DNA of 64,000 nt from Kribbella pratensis (GTDB lineage Bacteria; Actinomycetota; Actinomycetes; Propionibacteriales; Kribbellaceae). The notes beneath the pieces are model-generated. The model ran no database searches and was not told where the DNA came from. It saw only the letters and a list, made by a program, of their open reading frames with translations. Location: NCBI RefSeq assembly GCF_004365355.1, contig NZ_SODP01000002.1:1669749-1733748 (forward strand). Direction: 5' to 3'. The translations under genes were made by a program, and so were the position numbers. This document shows positions 50,196 to 59,069 of the stretch, piece by piece; the stretch's first letter is position 1; each line of letters opens with the position of its first letter.

Positions 50196-50489
50196 GTGAT
50201 CTTCAAGCGTGTCGGGGAAGACCGGCCGTACCCGGACCATGGGCTGCGGCCGAAGGACTGGTCCTCGCTGCCACCACGGCAGGTGCGGCTGGACGAACTC
50301 GTCACGACGAAGGGCACCCTTGACCTGAACGCGCTGCTCGACGAGGACTCGACCTTCTACGGCGACCTGTTCGCGCATGTTGTGGAGTGGAAGGGCGACA
50401 TGTACCTCGAGGACGGCCTGCACCGCGCCCTCCGTGCCGCGCTGCAGCAGCGTCAGGTCCTGCACGCTCGGGTCTTGGTAGTGGACTGA
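50196..50489 (+). CDS. Small conserved actinobacterial protein (ParB-N/VapB-like annotation)
   Basis: 97 residues. RPYPDHGL, PRQVRLDELVTTKGTLDLN, and HVVEWKGDMYLEDGLHRALRAALQQRQVLHARVL form a compact pattern close to actinobacterial proteins sometimes called VapB-like antitoxins or ParB-N-like. The H-x-x-E-W-K-G-D segment and D-G-x-H-R motif resemble the ParB N-terminal fold. No toxin gene adjoins it. GTG at 50196 directly follows a GGGAGG ribosome site that overlaps the start region. Confidence 0.8.
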   Translation: MIFKRVGEDRPYPDHGLRPKDWSSLPPRQVRLDELVTTKGTLDLNALLDEDSTFYGDLFAHVVEWKGDMYLEDGLHRALRAALQQRQVLHARVLVVD

Positions 50490-50518
50490 CCCATGTCTGC
50501 TCACGGGGGGTTGAGCCG

Positions 50519-51082
50519 ATGACAGCGATCCATCCGCAACCGCGGCCGCATTCGCGCATTCGCTGGCGTACGCCGATCACGATGGTGATCCTGCTGGGCA
50601 TTCTGGCCGGCGGCGGGTGGTGGGGCTGGAACTCGCTGATCAACAGCAGCGCCGAGCCGACGTGTGTCGAGCAGAAGCTCCCGAACAACCGGCTGGTCCC
50701 GAAGCAGGTCGTGCTGAACGTGTACAACGGCGGCGCCCGGGCAGGCTCCGCGCAGCGGGTCGCCGACGCGCTGAAGCAGCGCGGGTTCAACATCGGCAAG
50801 ATCTCCAACGAGCCCAAGGGCAACAAGGTCGACGTGGCCGAGCTCCGCGGCGTCGCGGCGAACTCGCCCGAGCTGGCGCTGGTCGCCGGTCAGCTCAACC
50901 AGAAGGCCGTGCTGGTCGCCGACGGCCGCACCGACCACACCGTCGACCTGGTCATCGGCGCCGGCTTCGGCTCGGTCCGCCTCAAGGGCATCCCGTCGGT
51001 CCAGGTGCCCGCCGGCACCACCGTCTGCCTCCCGGTCATCCACACCCCGCAGCCCGTCCCCTCCGGCCAGAACCCGAACTGA
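50519..51082 (+). CDS. LytR C-terminal (LytR_C) domain membrane protein
   Basis: 187 residues: a cytoplasmic head, one membrane helix (about 21-42, ITMVILLGILAGGGWWGW), and a LytR_C domain (VVLNVYNGGARAGSAQRVADALKQRGF, residues around 65-91 being the diagnostic strand-turn-helix). Such proteins lie on the outer face of the membrane in actinobacteria and are linked to cell-wall assembly. It starts 29 bp after the previous gene, in the same operon. Its stop abuts the convergent antiporter by 2 bp. Confidence 0.92.
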   Translation: MTAIHPQPRPHSRIRWRTPITMVILLGILAGGGWWGWNSLINSSAEPTCVEQKLPNNRLVPKQVVLNVYNGGARAGSAQRVADALKQRGFNIGKISNEPKGNKVDVAELRGVAANSPELALVAGQLNQKAVLVADGRTDHTVDLVIGAGFGSVRLKGIPSVQVPAGTTVCLPVIHTPQPVPSGQNPN

Positions 51083-51084
51083 CC

Positions 51085-52596
51085 TCAGTGCTGTTCGCGG
51101 CCGCGTTCGCCGAACCAGCCGGCCAGGCGGCCGGCCCGGGACACGGCTCGTAGGCGGCGGACGGCCTGTTCGCGGACGGCGCTCGGGGCAACGACCAGCA
51201 TCGAGTCGGCGGCGCGGAGGACCGTCCGGCGGTCCGGCACGAAGGTATGTTCGCCGCGGATGACGAGCGAGACCGAGACGCCCGGCGGCAACCGCAGTTC
51301 GCCGATCTCGACGCCGGCCAGCCGCGACTCGCTCGGGACGTAGACCTGGAGCATGTCCGCGCCGAGCGACTCCAGCGGAGCCACGTCGATGTCGACCTCG
51401 TGGGCCGCGTTCTCGTCGAGCACCTTGAGACGGGCCGCCAGCCACGGCAGCGACGGCCCTTGCAGCAGCGTGAACAGCAGGACCAGCACGAAGACCACGT
51501 CGAAGATTCGGTCCGCCTGCGGCACTCCCTCGGCGAGCGGGATCGTCGCCAGGACGATCGGCACCGCGCCCCGCAGCCCCGCCCACGAGATGAACGTCCA
51601 CTCCCGCCACGGCAGCCGGAACGGGGCCGCGGAGATCGCCACCGACGGGAACCGCCCAACCACCGTCACCGCGATCCCGATCACCAGCGCGAGAAGTACG
51701 TCGTTCAGCCGGAACCGTCCGGGTGACGCCAGCAGCCCGAGCATCACGAACAGCCCGATCTGCGCGAGCCAGGCGATTCCGTCCACGAACGACCGGGTCG
51801 CCATCCGATGCGGCAATTCCGCCCGCCCGAGCACCAGCGAGGTCACGTAAACGGCCGCGAATCCGGATACGTGCAGCAGGACGGAGCCCCCGGCGTACGA
51901 GATGAAGGCGACCGACATCACCGCGAGTGGGTAGAGCCCCGCGGAGCCGAGCGCCATCCGGCGGATCAGGCCGACGCTGACCCACCCGATCAGCAGACCG
52001 AACAAGGCGCCGACGACGAGCTCGTACAGCACCAGGCCGGTGAACGACAGCACGCCCTTCTCGCCGACCTCGCCCGTGCTCACCAGGGTGACCAGCAGGA
52101 CGGTCGGTGCGTCGTTCAGACCGGACTCTGCCTCCAGCGCCCCACGCAGCCGGGGCCGGATCGGCACCCGTCTGAGCACCGAGAACACGGCCGCCGCGTC
52201 CGTGGGAGACGTCACGGCACCGAGCAGCACCGACAGCTGCCAGCTGAGTCCGAGGACGAAATGCGCTACACAGGCGACCACAGCGACGCTGATCGCGACC
52301 CCGACCGTCGCGAGGACCAGCCCGAGCGGCATCACGGGGCGTACTTCGTTCCACCGGGTGGTCAGACCGCCCTCGATCAGGATCACGACCAGTGCCGCGA
52401 ACCCCAGCGCATGCGCCAGCTGCGCGTCCTCGAAATGGATGTGCCCCGGCCCCGACTCGCCGAGCACCAGACCCATCCCGAGGTAGATGAGCAGCGACGG
52501 GAGCCCGAGCCGCGCGGTCAGCCGGACGGCGACGACCGCGACCAGCAGGATCACAGCCCCCGCCAGCAGGATCCGGTCGAGCTCCGATACATCCAT
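51085..52596 (-). CDS. CPA1-family cation/proton antiporter (NhaP2/CvrA type)
   Basis: 503 residues. Twelve or thirteen helices occupy about 8-395. The ion-path motif is in GAVTSPTDAAAVFSVLR and the segment EAESGLNDAPTVLLVTL (the N-D pair of electroneutral exchangers). A cytosolic C-terminal domain (about 415-485) with LRLPPGVSVSLVIRGEHTFVPD is a TrkA-C-like nucleotide- or ligand-binding module. It should exchange K+ or Na+ for H+. The gene is convergent with the LytR_C gene. Confidence 0.93.
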   Translation of the reverse strand: MDVSELDRILLAGAVILLVAVVAVRLTARLGLPSLLIYLGMGLVLGESGPGHIHFEDAQLAHALGFAALVVILIEGGLTTRWNEVRPVMPLGLVLATVGVAISVAVVACVAHFVLGLSWQLSVLLGAVTSPTDAAAVFSVLRRVPIRPRLRGALEAESGLNDAPTVLLVTLVSTGEVGEKGVLSFTGLVLYELVVGALFGLLIGWVSVGLIRRMALGSAGLYPLAVMSVAFISYAGGSVLLHVSGFAAVYVTSLVLGRAELPHRMATRSFVDGIAWLAQIGLFVMLGLLASPGRFRLNDVLLALVIGIAVTVVGRFPSVAISAAPFRLPWREWTFISWAGLRGAVPIVLATIPLAEGVPQADRIFDVVFVLVLLFTLLQGPSLPWLAARLKVLDENAAHEVDIDVAPLESLGADMLQVYVPSESRLAGVEIGELRLPPGVSVSLVIRGEHTFVPDRRTVLRAADSMLVVAPSAVREQAVRRLRAVSRAGRLAGWFGERGREQH

Positions 52597-52633
52597 TGGG
52601 GCCCTCCCGTCGAACGTCAGGTCCCGAGAGACG

Positions 52634-52663
52634 AAAACCCTGACGCATCACACAGCATCAGGG
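52634..52663 (-). terminator. Terminator of tRNA-Ser(CGA)
   Basis: The inverted repeat ccctgacgc/gcatcaggg (one G-U pair) with an 8-nt loop is followed, in the minus direction, by four T residues, about 30 bp after the encoded CCA. Confidence 0.8.
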
Positions 52664-52695
52664 TCTTCGGCCTATCTTCCGCCCCGGAGGGCGGT

Positions 52696-52786
52696 TGGCG
52701 GTGGCGGAGGGATTTGAACCCTCGGACGGGGGTTGCCCGTCACGCGCTTTCGAGGCGCGCTCCTTCGGCCGCTCGGACACGCCACC
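52696..52786 (-). tRNA. tRNA-Ser (anticodon CGA)
   Basis: On the minus strand the acceptor ggtggcg/cgccacc closes the cloverleaf, the anticodon loop is cctcgaaag (CGA, reading UCG), a long variable arm (tgacgggcaacccccgt) is characteristic of serine, and the T-loop is ttcaaat. The discriminator is G at 52699, and CCA is encoded at 52698-52696. Confidence 0.97.
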
Positions 52787-52799
52787 GCCGAGGACAATA

Positions 52800-53267
52800 T
52801 CAAGGCCGGTGACGAATGAAGAAATCGCGCAGCCGCGCGCCCGCCTCGTCGGCCATCACACCGCCGATCACCTCGGGCCGATGGTTGAGCCGGCGATCCC
52901 GAACGACGTCCCACAGCGATCCCACCGCGCCCGCCTTCTCGTCGTACGCCGCGAAGACCAGCCGGTCGAGCCGGGCCAGCACGATCGCCCCGGCGCACAT
53001 CGTGCACGGCTCCAGCGTGACGACGAGCGTGCACCCGCTGAGCCGCCACTCGCCGACGTGCCGCGCCGCCTCCCGGATCGCGAGTACTTCGGCATGTGCG
53101 GTCGGGTCACCCGTCGTCTCGCGCTCGTTGTGCCCGCGCCCGATCACCTGGCCGTCGGCATCCACCACAACGGCCCCGATCGGTACGTCGGGAAGCGCCT
53201 TCTCGCCCTCTTCCAGCGCGAGCGTCATCAACCGCGACCACTCGCGCCGCAGCAGTGGGCTAGCCAA
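52800..53267 (-). CDS. tadA: tRNA-specific adenosine deaminase TadA
   Basis: 155 residues using TTG. The HAE zinc/proton-shuttle motif is in PTAHAEVLAIREAA and the PCxxC zinc motif is LEPCTMCAGAIV. The C-terminal AVGSLWDV and LNHRPEV match tRNA A34 deaminases. TadA makes the wobble inosine of tRNA-Arg(ACG). TTG at 53267 overlaps the preceding gene by 8 nt and keeps the conserved N-terminal helix (EWSRLMTLAL, equivalent to E. coli EYWMRHAL); an ATG at 53228 would remove it. Confidence 0.92.
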   Translation of the reverse strand: MASPLLRREWSRLMTLALEEGEKALPDVPIGAVVVDADGQVIGRGHNERETTGDPTAHAEVLAIREAARHVGEWRLSGCTLVVTLEPCTMCAGAIVLARLDRLVFAAYDEKAGAVGSLWDVVRDRRLNHRPEVIGGVMADEAGARLRDFFIRHRP

Positions 53268-53733
53268 CAGCTTCGATCGCGTCGTGGAACTGGTTGCCGA
53301 ACCCAAGCGCCTCCGCGATCTCCTCGAGCATCTCCTCGGGGTAGAGGTCGACGTCGTCGCAGAGCGCACCGAGGTCCATCGCGGTCATCCCCAGGTCCGC
53401 GATGATCGCGAGATCGCCGGCCGGGACCTGTTCGTCGTCGTCATCGGCCAGCGGGATGTCCAGCTCGTCGACGACCTGCCGGGCGATCGGCCACTCGGTG
53501 GCGGCGGTCACGTCGGAGATCAGCAGCCGGGCCCGGCCACCGGCGACGCGGACCAGCACGAAGAAGTCCTCGTCGACCGACACCATGCCCAGTACACCGC
53601 CCTCACCAGGAAACCGGCGCAGCGCCGACACCAGCGTGGACAGGTCCGGTTCACCACGGAGCACCAGCGGGGTGACGGTCCAGTTCCCGTCCTCGGTGTA
53701 AGCGGCGACCGCGAAATCGAGGTCAGTGGTCAT
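53260..53733 (-). CDS. tRNA adenosine deaminase-associated protein
   Basis: 157 residues, acidic, starting TTDLDFAVAAYTEDGNW, with G-M-V-S-V-D-E-D-F-F-V-L-V-R and a C-terminal TAMDLGALCDDVDLYPEEML. This is the family always found next to tadA in actinobacteria. The role in tRNA deamination is inferred from that pairing only. An in-frame GTG lies 8 codons upstream. The overlap with tadA indicates translational coupling. Confidence 0.9.
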   Translation of the reverse strand: MTTDLDFAVAAYTEDGNWTVTPLVLRGEPDLSTLVSALRRFPGEGGVLGMVSVDEDFFVLVRVAGGRARLLISDVTAATEWPIARQVVDELDIPLADDDDEQVPAGDLAIIADLGMTAMDLGALCDDVDLYPEEMLEEIAEALGFGNQFHDAIEAVG

Positions 53734-53852
53734 CGGCCCAGCTATGGCATCGGACACCGGGTCATCGTCCCAGACTCCGCCTCTCCATGCGATCTCGGAG
53801 CGATATCAGATCCACCAACACCGGTCAACAGTCGGAGGTCCGGCGACTCCTC

Positions 53853-54035
53853 CTAGTGATGGTAGGTAGCTCTCCGCATCGCCTCGCGTAACTGCCGGAC
53901 CCGCGCCCGCCGGGGTGCGATCCGGTCGCGGAGTGCCTTCGCCTCCTCCAGCTCGCGCAGGAACTCGGCCCGCCGGCGCAGCCGGTCGAGGTCACGGCGG
54001 GGTACCACCAGGCGCGGTTTGGGCTCGAGGGTCAT
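53853..54035 (-). CDS. 60-residue basic helical protein
   Basis: A short, very basic and helical product with charged repeats (RRRAEFLRELEEAKALRDRI, then REAMRRATYHH). It resembles small Arg-rich proteins encoded in other actinobacteria, probably nucleic-acid binding, but no family is recognised. It is divergent from upp, 106 bp away. ATG at 54035 is the first good start; a longer frame extends into the upp leader. Confidence 0.65.
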   Translation of the reverse strand: MTLEPKPRLVVPRRDLDRLRRRAEFLRELEEAKALRDRIAPRRARVRQLREAMRRATYHH

Positions 54036-54141
54036 CGGCGTACTCCCTGGTGGGCGAAGCAGGGCAGATTCCGGTGCACTTTCGAGTGTGACAGCGAGCG
54101 AGGTTTCCCGACGCGAATCGCCGACGGTAGCGTTCCGGCTT

Positions 54142-54783
54142 ATGCAGATCCTCGTCGTGGACCACCCGCTCGTCGCCCACAAGCTCACCGCGCTGCGCGA
54201 CGAGCACACGGACTCACCCACGTTCCGCCGGCTGACCGAGGAGCTCGTCACGCTGCTCGCCTACGAGGCGACCCGGGACGTCCGCACCGGTCCGGTCACT
54301 GTCCAGACCCCCGTCGCCGAGGCGGAGGGCGTCAAGCTGGCCGCACCGAAGCCGCTCGTGGTGCCGATCCTGCGGGCCGGGCTGGGCATGCTCGAGGGCA
54401 TGACCCGGCTGCTTCCGACCGCGGAGGTCGGATTCCTGGGGATGGTCCGCAACGAGCAGACCCTGACGGCCTCGACGTACGCCGAGCGCCTGCCGGAGGA
54501 CCTGTCCGGGCGCCAGTGCTACGTCCTCGACCCGATGCTGGCGACCGGCGGCACGCTCGCGGCAGCGATCCAGTTCCTCGTCGACCGCGGCGCCGACCAC
54601 ATCACCGCGATCTGCCTGCTCGCCGCCCCCGAAGGCGTGGAGCGCGTCGAACGCGAACTCACCCACCTCGACGTACCGTGCAACCTCGTCATCGCCGGCA
54701 TGGACTCCCACCTCAACGACAAGGGCTACATCGTCCCAGGCCTGGGCGACGCCGGCGACCGCCTGTACGGCGTGGCGCAGTAG
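54142..54783 (+). CDS. upp: Uracil phosphoribosyltransferase
   Basis: 213 residues. The 5-phosphoribosyl-pyrophosphate loop is LDPMLATGGTLAAAI (about 131-145), the uracil hood is GYIVPGLGDAGDRLYG near the C-terminus, and VPILRAGLGMLEGM (about 74-87) is the PRPP-binding strand. It salvages uracil to UMP. Length matches the family (about 210). ATG at 54142 begins MQILVVDHPLV, the standard start. Confidence 0.97.
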   Translation: MQILVVDHPLVAHKLTALRDEHTDSPTFRRLTEELVTLLAYEATRDVRTGPVTVQTPVAEAEGVKLAAPKPLVVPILRAGLGMLEGMTRLLPTAEVGFLGMVRNEQTLTASTYAERLPEDLSGRQCYVLDPMLATGGTLAAAIQFLVDRGADHITAICLLAAPEGVERVERELTHLDVPCNLVIAGMDSHLNDKGYIVPGLGDAGDRLYGVAQ

Positions 54784-54887
54784 AAGCAAACCAAACAAGC
54801 ACGCACCCGGACGGTTGCCCTTAGCAACCAGAGCGAACTGGTCGACCCGAGGTCCGGCAAGGGCGTCACAGCCGATGCCGCAGGCAA

Positions 54888-55790
54888 CTAGAAGGCGTAC
54901 GGGTACGGCGACCAGTCCGGGTCGCGTTTCTCGAGGAACGCGTCACGGCCCTCGGCGGCCTCGTCGGTGCCGTAAGCGAGGCGGGTGGCCTCGCCCGCGA
55001 ACAGTTGCTGGCCGACCAGTCCGTCGTCGATCAGGTTGAACGCGTACTTCAGCATCCGCTGCGCGGTCGGCGATTTCGCGCAGATCTTCTTGCCCCACTC
55101 GAGGGCGACCGCCTCGAGCTCGGCGTGCGGCACGACCTTGTTCACCATGCCCATCCGGTACGCGTCCTCGGCGGAGTACTCGTCGCCGAGGAAGAAGATC
55201 TCCCGCGCGAACTTCTGCCCGACCTGACGGGCCAGGTACGCCGATCCGAACCCGCCGTCGAACGACGCCACGTCCGCATCGGTCTGCTTGAACCGCGCAT
55301 GCTCGGCCGAGGCCAGCGTCAGGTCCGCGACCACGTGCAAGCTGTGTCCACCACCCGCGGCCCACCCGGGAACGACACAGATGACGACCTTCGACATGAA
55401 GCGGATCAGCCGTTGTACTTCGAGGATGTGCAGCCGCCCCGCGCGGGCCGGCTCGATCGAATCCGCCGTCGTGCCCTCGGCGTACTTGTAACCGTCCTTA
55501 CCGCGGATCCGCTGATCGCCGCCTGAGCAGAACGCCCATCCGCCGTCCTTCGGCGAGGGACCGTTGCCGGTGAGCAGCACGCACCCGACGTCGGTCGACA
55601 TCCGCGCATGATCGAGCACGCGGTACAGCTCGTCGACGGTCTGCGGCCGGAACGCGTTGCGTACTTCGGGCCGGTTGAACGCGATCCGCACCACGCCGGC
55701 GTCAACTGCCCGGTGATAGGTGATGTCGGTCAGCTCGAAGCCGTCCACCTGCTTCCAGGCCGACGGGTCGAAGATCTCGGAGACAGTCAC
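54888..55790 (-). CDS. menB: 1,4-Dihydroxy-2-naphthoyl-CoA synthase
   Basis: 300 residues of the crotonase superfamily. CSGGDQRIRGKDGYKY (about 100-115), VPGWAAGGGHSLH and the conserved SFDGGFGSAYLARQVG place it with MenB, which cyclises O-succinylbenzoyl-CoA in menaquinone synthesis. The closing DPDWSPYPYAF is a typical MenB end. The GTG start at 55790 gives the usual length. No other men gene lies within the window. Its start follows the LacI gene stop by 14 bp, so possible readthrough from the LacI gene. Confidence 0.95.
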   Translation of the reverse strand: MTVSEIFDPSAWKQVDGFELTDITYHRAVDAGVVRIAFNRPEVRNAFRPQTVDELYRVLDHARMSTDVGCVLLTGNGPSPKDGGWAFCSGGDQRIRGKDGYKYAEGTTADSIEPARAGRLHILEVQRLIRFMSKVVICVVPGWAAGGGHSLHVVADLTLASAEHARFKQTDADVASFDGGFGSAYLARQVGQKFAREIFFLGDEYSAEDAYRMGMVNKVVPHAELEAVALEWGKKICAKSPTAQRMLKYAFNLIDDGLVGQQLFAGEATRLAYGTDEAAEGRDAFLEKRDPDWSPYPYAF

Positions 55791-55804
55791 CCCGCGAGCA
55801 TATT

Positions 55805-56818
55805 TCAGGCCTTCGCGGTGCTCTCCCGCAGTACTACCTCGGCCTTGAACGTCTCCGTCGTCACGTCGCCGCCCTCGATCGCGAGTTCGAGCGCACGCCG
55901 GCCCATCTGCTCCAGCGGCAGCCGCACGGTCGTCAATCCGGGCCACACGTCGCGCAGCGTCGCGATGTCGTCGAAACCTGCGACCCCGAGCTTGCCCGGT
56001 ACATCGACCCCACGCGTCCGCAAGGCGGACATCGCACCGACTGCCATCACGTCGTTCACCGCGAACATGCAGTCCACATCGGCATGCCGATCAAGCAGCC
56101 CCTCGGCAGCGGCGTACCCACCGTCGCGGGTGAAATCACCGGTCTCGATCGCTACGGGCTGCAACCCCGCCTCGGCCAGACCGTCGACGAACCCGGCCCG
56201 CCGATCGCGTGCCGTGGCAAGTGTCTCCGGACCGCCCAGTACGGCGAACTTCCGCCACCCGAGCGCGACCAGCTCGCGAGCCAGATCGGCCGACCCGGTG
56301 CGGTTGTCCGGCTCGACCGTGTGCGCCGGCATCCCGGACTGACTGACGAGCGCGAGACCCGCGCCGGAGTTGAGGAAACTCTCCACCTCGGACGCCGTCC
56401 GGGAGAGGCTGTCGGCATCGGTCCGACGGCTACCGATCATCACCGCGGCGCGGGCCCGCTGCGCCCGCAACGACGACAGGTAAGCGATCTCGCGGTCGGA
56501 GTCCCGGAACGTGCTGGCCATCATCACCAGCAGGTTGCGTTCGTCCGCGGCGCGCATCACGCCGTTCGCGATCGCGGCGAAGTACGGGTCCTCGATGTCG
56601 TGCACCAGGATGCCGACCAGGTTCGTCGACGACTTGGCCAGGGCCTGTGCCTGTGCGTTCGGCGTGTAGCCGAGCTCGTCGGCGGCTGCCTTGACCCGCT
56701 CCTGCAGTTCCGGACGGGGTACCCGGTCCCCGCCGTTCAGCACACGGGAGGCGGTCGCGACCGACACACCCGCACGCTGTGCAACGTCCAGCAATGTCAC
56801 CGGTGCTCGCAGATTCAC
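55805..56818 (-). CDS. LacI-family transcriptional regulator
   Basis: 337 residues. The HTH is TLLDVAQRAGVSVATASRVL (about 8-27) and the hinge N-A-Q-A-Q-A-L-A follows. The ligand domain has VGILVHDIEDPYFAAIANGV and LGVAGFDDIATLRDVWPGLT near the C-terminus. GTG at 56818 follows AAAGGGTAGG. It is divergent from the Xaa-Pro peptidase gene. A regulatory link to that gene would be unusual; the target could also be elsewhere. Confidence 0.93.
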   Translation of the reverse strand: MNLRAPVTLLDVAQRAGVSVATASRVLNGGDRVPRPELQERVKAAADELGYTPNAQAQALAKSSTNLVGILVHDIEDPYFAAIANGVMRAADERNLLVMMASTFRDSDREIAYLSSLRAQRARAAVMIGSRRTDADSLSRTASEVESFLNSGAGLALVSQSGMPAHTVEPDNRTGSADLARELVALGWRKFAVLGGPETLATARDRRAGFVDGLAEAGLQPVAIETGDFTRDGGYAAAEGLLDRHADVDCMFAVNDVMAVGAMSALRTRGVDVPGKLGVAGFDDIATLRDVWPGLTTVRLPLEQMGRRALELAIEGGDVTTETFKAEVVLRESTAKA

Positions 56819-56963
56819 TGGCCTACCCTTTCGTGCGTCCCCCCCGGGGGCGGTGGCGGTCACCCTATCGAATCGCCCGTTCTCACGCTGAGTATCGGGC
56901 AGATCGCTGCCAATCCCGGCAGAACCTGGCGTTGCGGCGCGCGAGTGACTAGCCTTCCCAGCC

Positions 56964-58892
56964 ATGACGACCGTCCGCGCCAGGATGACGATCCTGGTCT
57001 CGTCCGCCGTGCTCAGCCTCGGGACCGTCACCGGCCCCGCCGTGGCTGCTCCGATCCCGGACGGGCCCGCTGCCGCCCCGGCAGCATCCAGTGTGCCGCA
57101 GCACGTCGACGCGCGCACCAAGAGCACGCAGCCGGTCTACGACTACGCCAACGCGATCCGCGAATCGGTGTACGTCGACACCACGATGGACACCGATTCC
57201 GACGGCAAGGACGACGTGATCGCGGTCGACATCGTCCGTCCCAGCGAGCCCGTCCTCACCGGTGTGAAGATCCCGGTGATCATGGACGCCTCGCCTTACT
57301 ACTCCTGCTGCGGACGCGGCAACGAGAACGAGAAGAAGACGTACGACAGCGACGGCACGATTCAGAAGATGCCGCTCTTCTACGACAACTACTTCGTCCC
57401 GCGCGGGTACGCGATGGTCGGCGTCGACATCCTGGGCACCGGACGGTCGACCGGCTGCGGTGACGTCGGCGGCCCCGACGAGATCCGGTCCGTGGTGGAC
57501 GTGATCGACTGGCTGAACGGACGCAACACCGCGCACACTGCCGACGGGCAAGCGGTGAAGGCGACCTGGACCACCGGCGCGGTCGGGATGATCGGCAAGT
57601 CGTACGACGGAACGCTCGCGAACGGCGTCGCGGCGACCGGCGTGAAGGGCCTGAAGACGATCGTGCCGATCTCGGCGATCTCCTCGTGGTACGACTACAC
57701 CCGCTCCGGCGGTGTTCCGTACTCGGACGACTACATGCCCTGGCTCGGCGGGTACGTCGGCCACGACAGCCCCGCGTGTGACGACGTACGCGGTGACCTC
57801 GGTGACAACGACGACGATGACACCGGCAACTACACGACGTTCTGGTCCGAGCGCGACTACACGAAGAACGCGTCGAAGGTGAAGGCATCGGTCTTCATGA
57901 CGCACGGGCTCAGCGACTACAACGTGCAGACCAACCACTTCTCGCAGTGGTGGTCGGCGCTGTCGCGCAACAACGTGCCGCGCAAGCTGTGGCTCGGGCT
58001 CGAGGACCACGTCGACCCGTTCGAGTTCCGCCGCGACGAGTGGGTGGACGAGCTGCACGAGTGGTTCGACTACTGGCTGCAGGGCCTGCAGAACGGCGTG
58101 ATGAAACAGCCGGCCGTCTCGATCGAGACCTCACCCGATGTCTGGCGCAACTACACGACCTGGCCGGCCGTGAACCGGCCGACGTCGGTGCCGCTGTCGG
58201 CCGGCAAACTCGGTGCCGCCGGCAAGGGTTCGGTGATGATCACCGACGATCCCGATCTGACCGAGGACGACATCGTCGCGGATCCGACCGAGGTGATCGC
58301 GGGCCGGCAGATGTTCCTGTCCGCACCGCTGACCGCCCCGATGCGGATCAGCGGTACTCCGTCGGTCACGCTCCGGGTGAAGTCCGACTCCGCGACGACC
58401 CCGATCACCGCCCGCCTGATCGAGTACGGCGACGCCGAGCGGTACTCCGGGATCCGTACCACTGACAACAGCACCTGCGAGGGTTCGAGCACCGACTTCG
58501 ACGACAGCTGCTACTTCACCGTCGACAAGCTCACCACCCAGAGCGATCACGGCATCGTCAGCCGCGGCTGGATCGACGCCGCCCACAGCAAGTCACTCTC
58601 GAACCCGACGCCGCTCACGCCCGGCACGTGGACGACGGTCAACGTCCCGCTCCGCGCCCAGGACCAGGTCATCCCCAAGGGCCGCGTCCTCGGCCTGGCC
58701 GTCACGCTCTCCGACACCGAGTGGACCACCCCGAACGACACCGGCGCCACCATCGACATCGACCTGACCACCAGCAAACTCAACGTCCCGCTGACCTCAG
58801 GCAAGATCACCGCCCCCACCCAGCTCCACCCCATCGACGTCGACATCACCACCCCCACCCAACGCCCCAACCTCCACGACCCGAAGAACTAA
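56964..58892 (+). CDS. Secreted Xaa-Pro dipeptidyl-peptidase-like hydrolase (CocE/NonD)
   Basis: 642 residues with a signal peptide (about 8-29). The alpha/beta-hydrolase domain carries the nucleophile elbow GKSYDGT with Ser213, PRGYAMVGVDILGTGRS before it, and acid and His segments near FMTHGLSDYNV and EDHVDPF. A C-terminal jelly-roll domain (about 400-642) with R-G-W-I-D-A-A-H-S is typical of X-Pro dipeptidyl-peptidases/cocaine esterase. It is likely an extracellular peptidase releasing Xaa-Pro dipeptides. A paired Cys segment SCCGRG is unusual. Repeats follow its stop. Confidence 0.92.
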   Translation: MTTVRARMTILVSSAVLSLGTVTGPAVAAPIPDGPAAAPAASSVPQHVDARTKSTQPVYDYANAIRESVYVDTTMDTDSDGKDDVIAVDIVRPSEPVLTGVKIPVIMDASPYYSCCGRGNENEKKTYDSDGTIQKMPLFYDNYFVPRGYAMVGVDILGTGRSTGCGDVGGPDEIRSVVDVIDWLNGRNTAHTADGQAVKATWTTGAVGMIGKSYDGTLANGVAATGVKGLKTIVPISAISSWYDYTRSGGVPYSDDYMPWLGGYVGHDSPACDDVRGDLGDNDDDDTGNYTTFWSERDYTKNASKVKASVFMTHGLSDYNVQTNHFSQWWSALSRNNVPRKLWLGLEDHVDPFEFRRDEWVDELHEWFDYWLQGLQNGVMKQPAVSIETSPDVWRNYTTWPAVNRPTSVPLSAGKLGAAGKGSVMITDDPDLTEDDIVADPTEVIAGRQMFLSAPLTAPMRISGTPSVTLRVKSDSATTPITARLIEYGDAERYSGIRTTDNSTCEGSSTDFDDSCYFTVDKLTTQSDHGIVSRGWIDAAHSKSLSNPTPLTPGTWTTVNVPLRAQDQVIPKGRVLGLAVTLSDTEWTTPNDTGATIDIDLTTSKLNVPLTSGKITAPTQLHPIDVDITTPTQRPNLHDPKN

Positions 58893-58933
58893 CCCTCCCC
58901 CGACCCAGGCCCGCCGACCGGCCCTGCCTCTTG

Positions 58934-58985
58934 GCCGAGTCGTGAAAATCGGCTGTGAAAATTGGCCTCGATCCACGACTCGCAG
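58934..58985. repeat. 52-bp repeat, left copy (U1)
   Basis: It opens gccgagtcgtg and closes cacgactcgcag, so its ends are inverted copies of each other. A 52-bp partner of the same orientation starts at 59974; the first 22 bp match at 21 positions and the last 8 bp match fully. It lies on the left side of the AbiEi/DUF559 gene. Confidence 0.85.
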
Positions 58986-58996
58986 TGTGGGGTAGC

Positions 58997-59017
58997 AGCC
59001 AATCGCCACGACTCGGC
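58997..59017. repeat. Inverted half-repeat, left of AbiEi/DUF559 gene
   Basis: agccaatcgccacgactcggc matches the reverse complement of 59941-59961 at 18 of 21 positions, so the gene between them is enclosed by a near-perfect inverted repeat. Confidence 0.85.
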
Positions 59018-59069
59018 GGGCTGTGGACAACGGACGTCACCCGGTCGGGGAAATCTGGACAATGGCCGG

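Noticed and set aside
54784..54891. In-frame extension after the upp stop codon and a small ggttgc/gcaacc hairpin
   Set aside because: Uracil phosphoribosyltransferase ends at its normal position, the extension has no start or ribosome site, and the hairpin is only 6 bp. Most likely ordinary 3' sequence.
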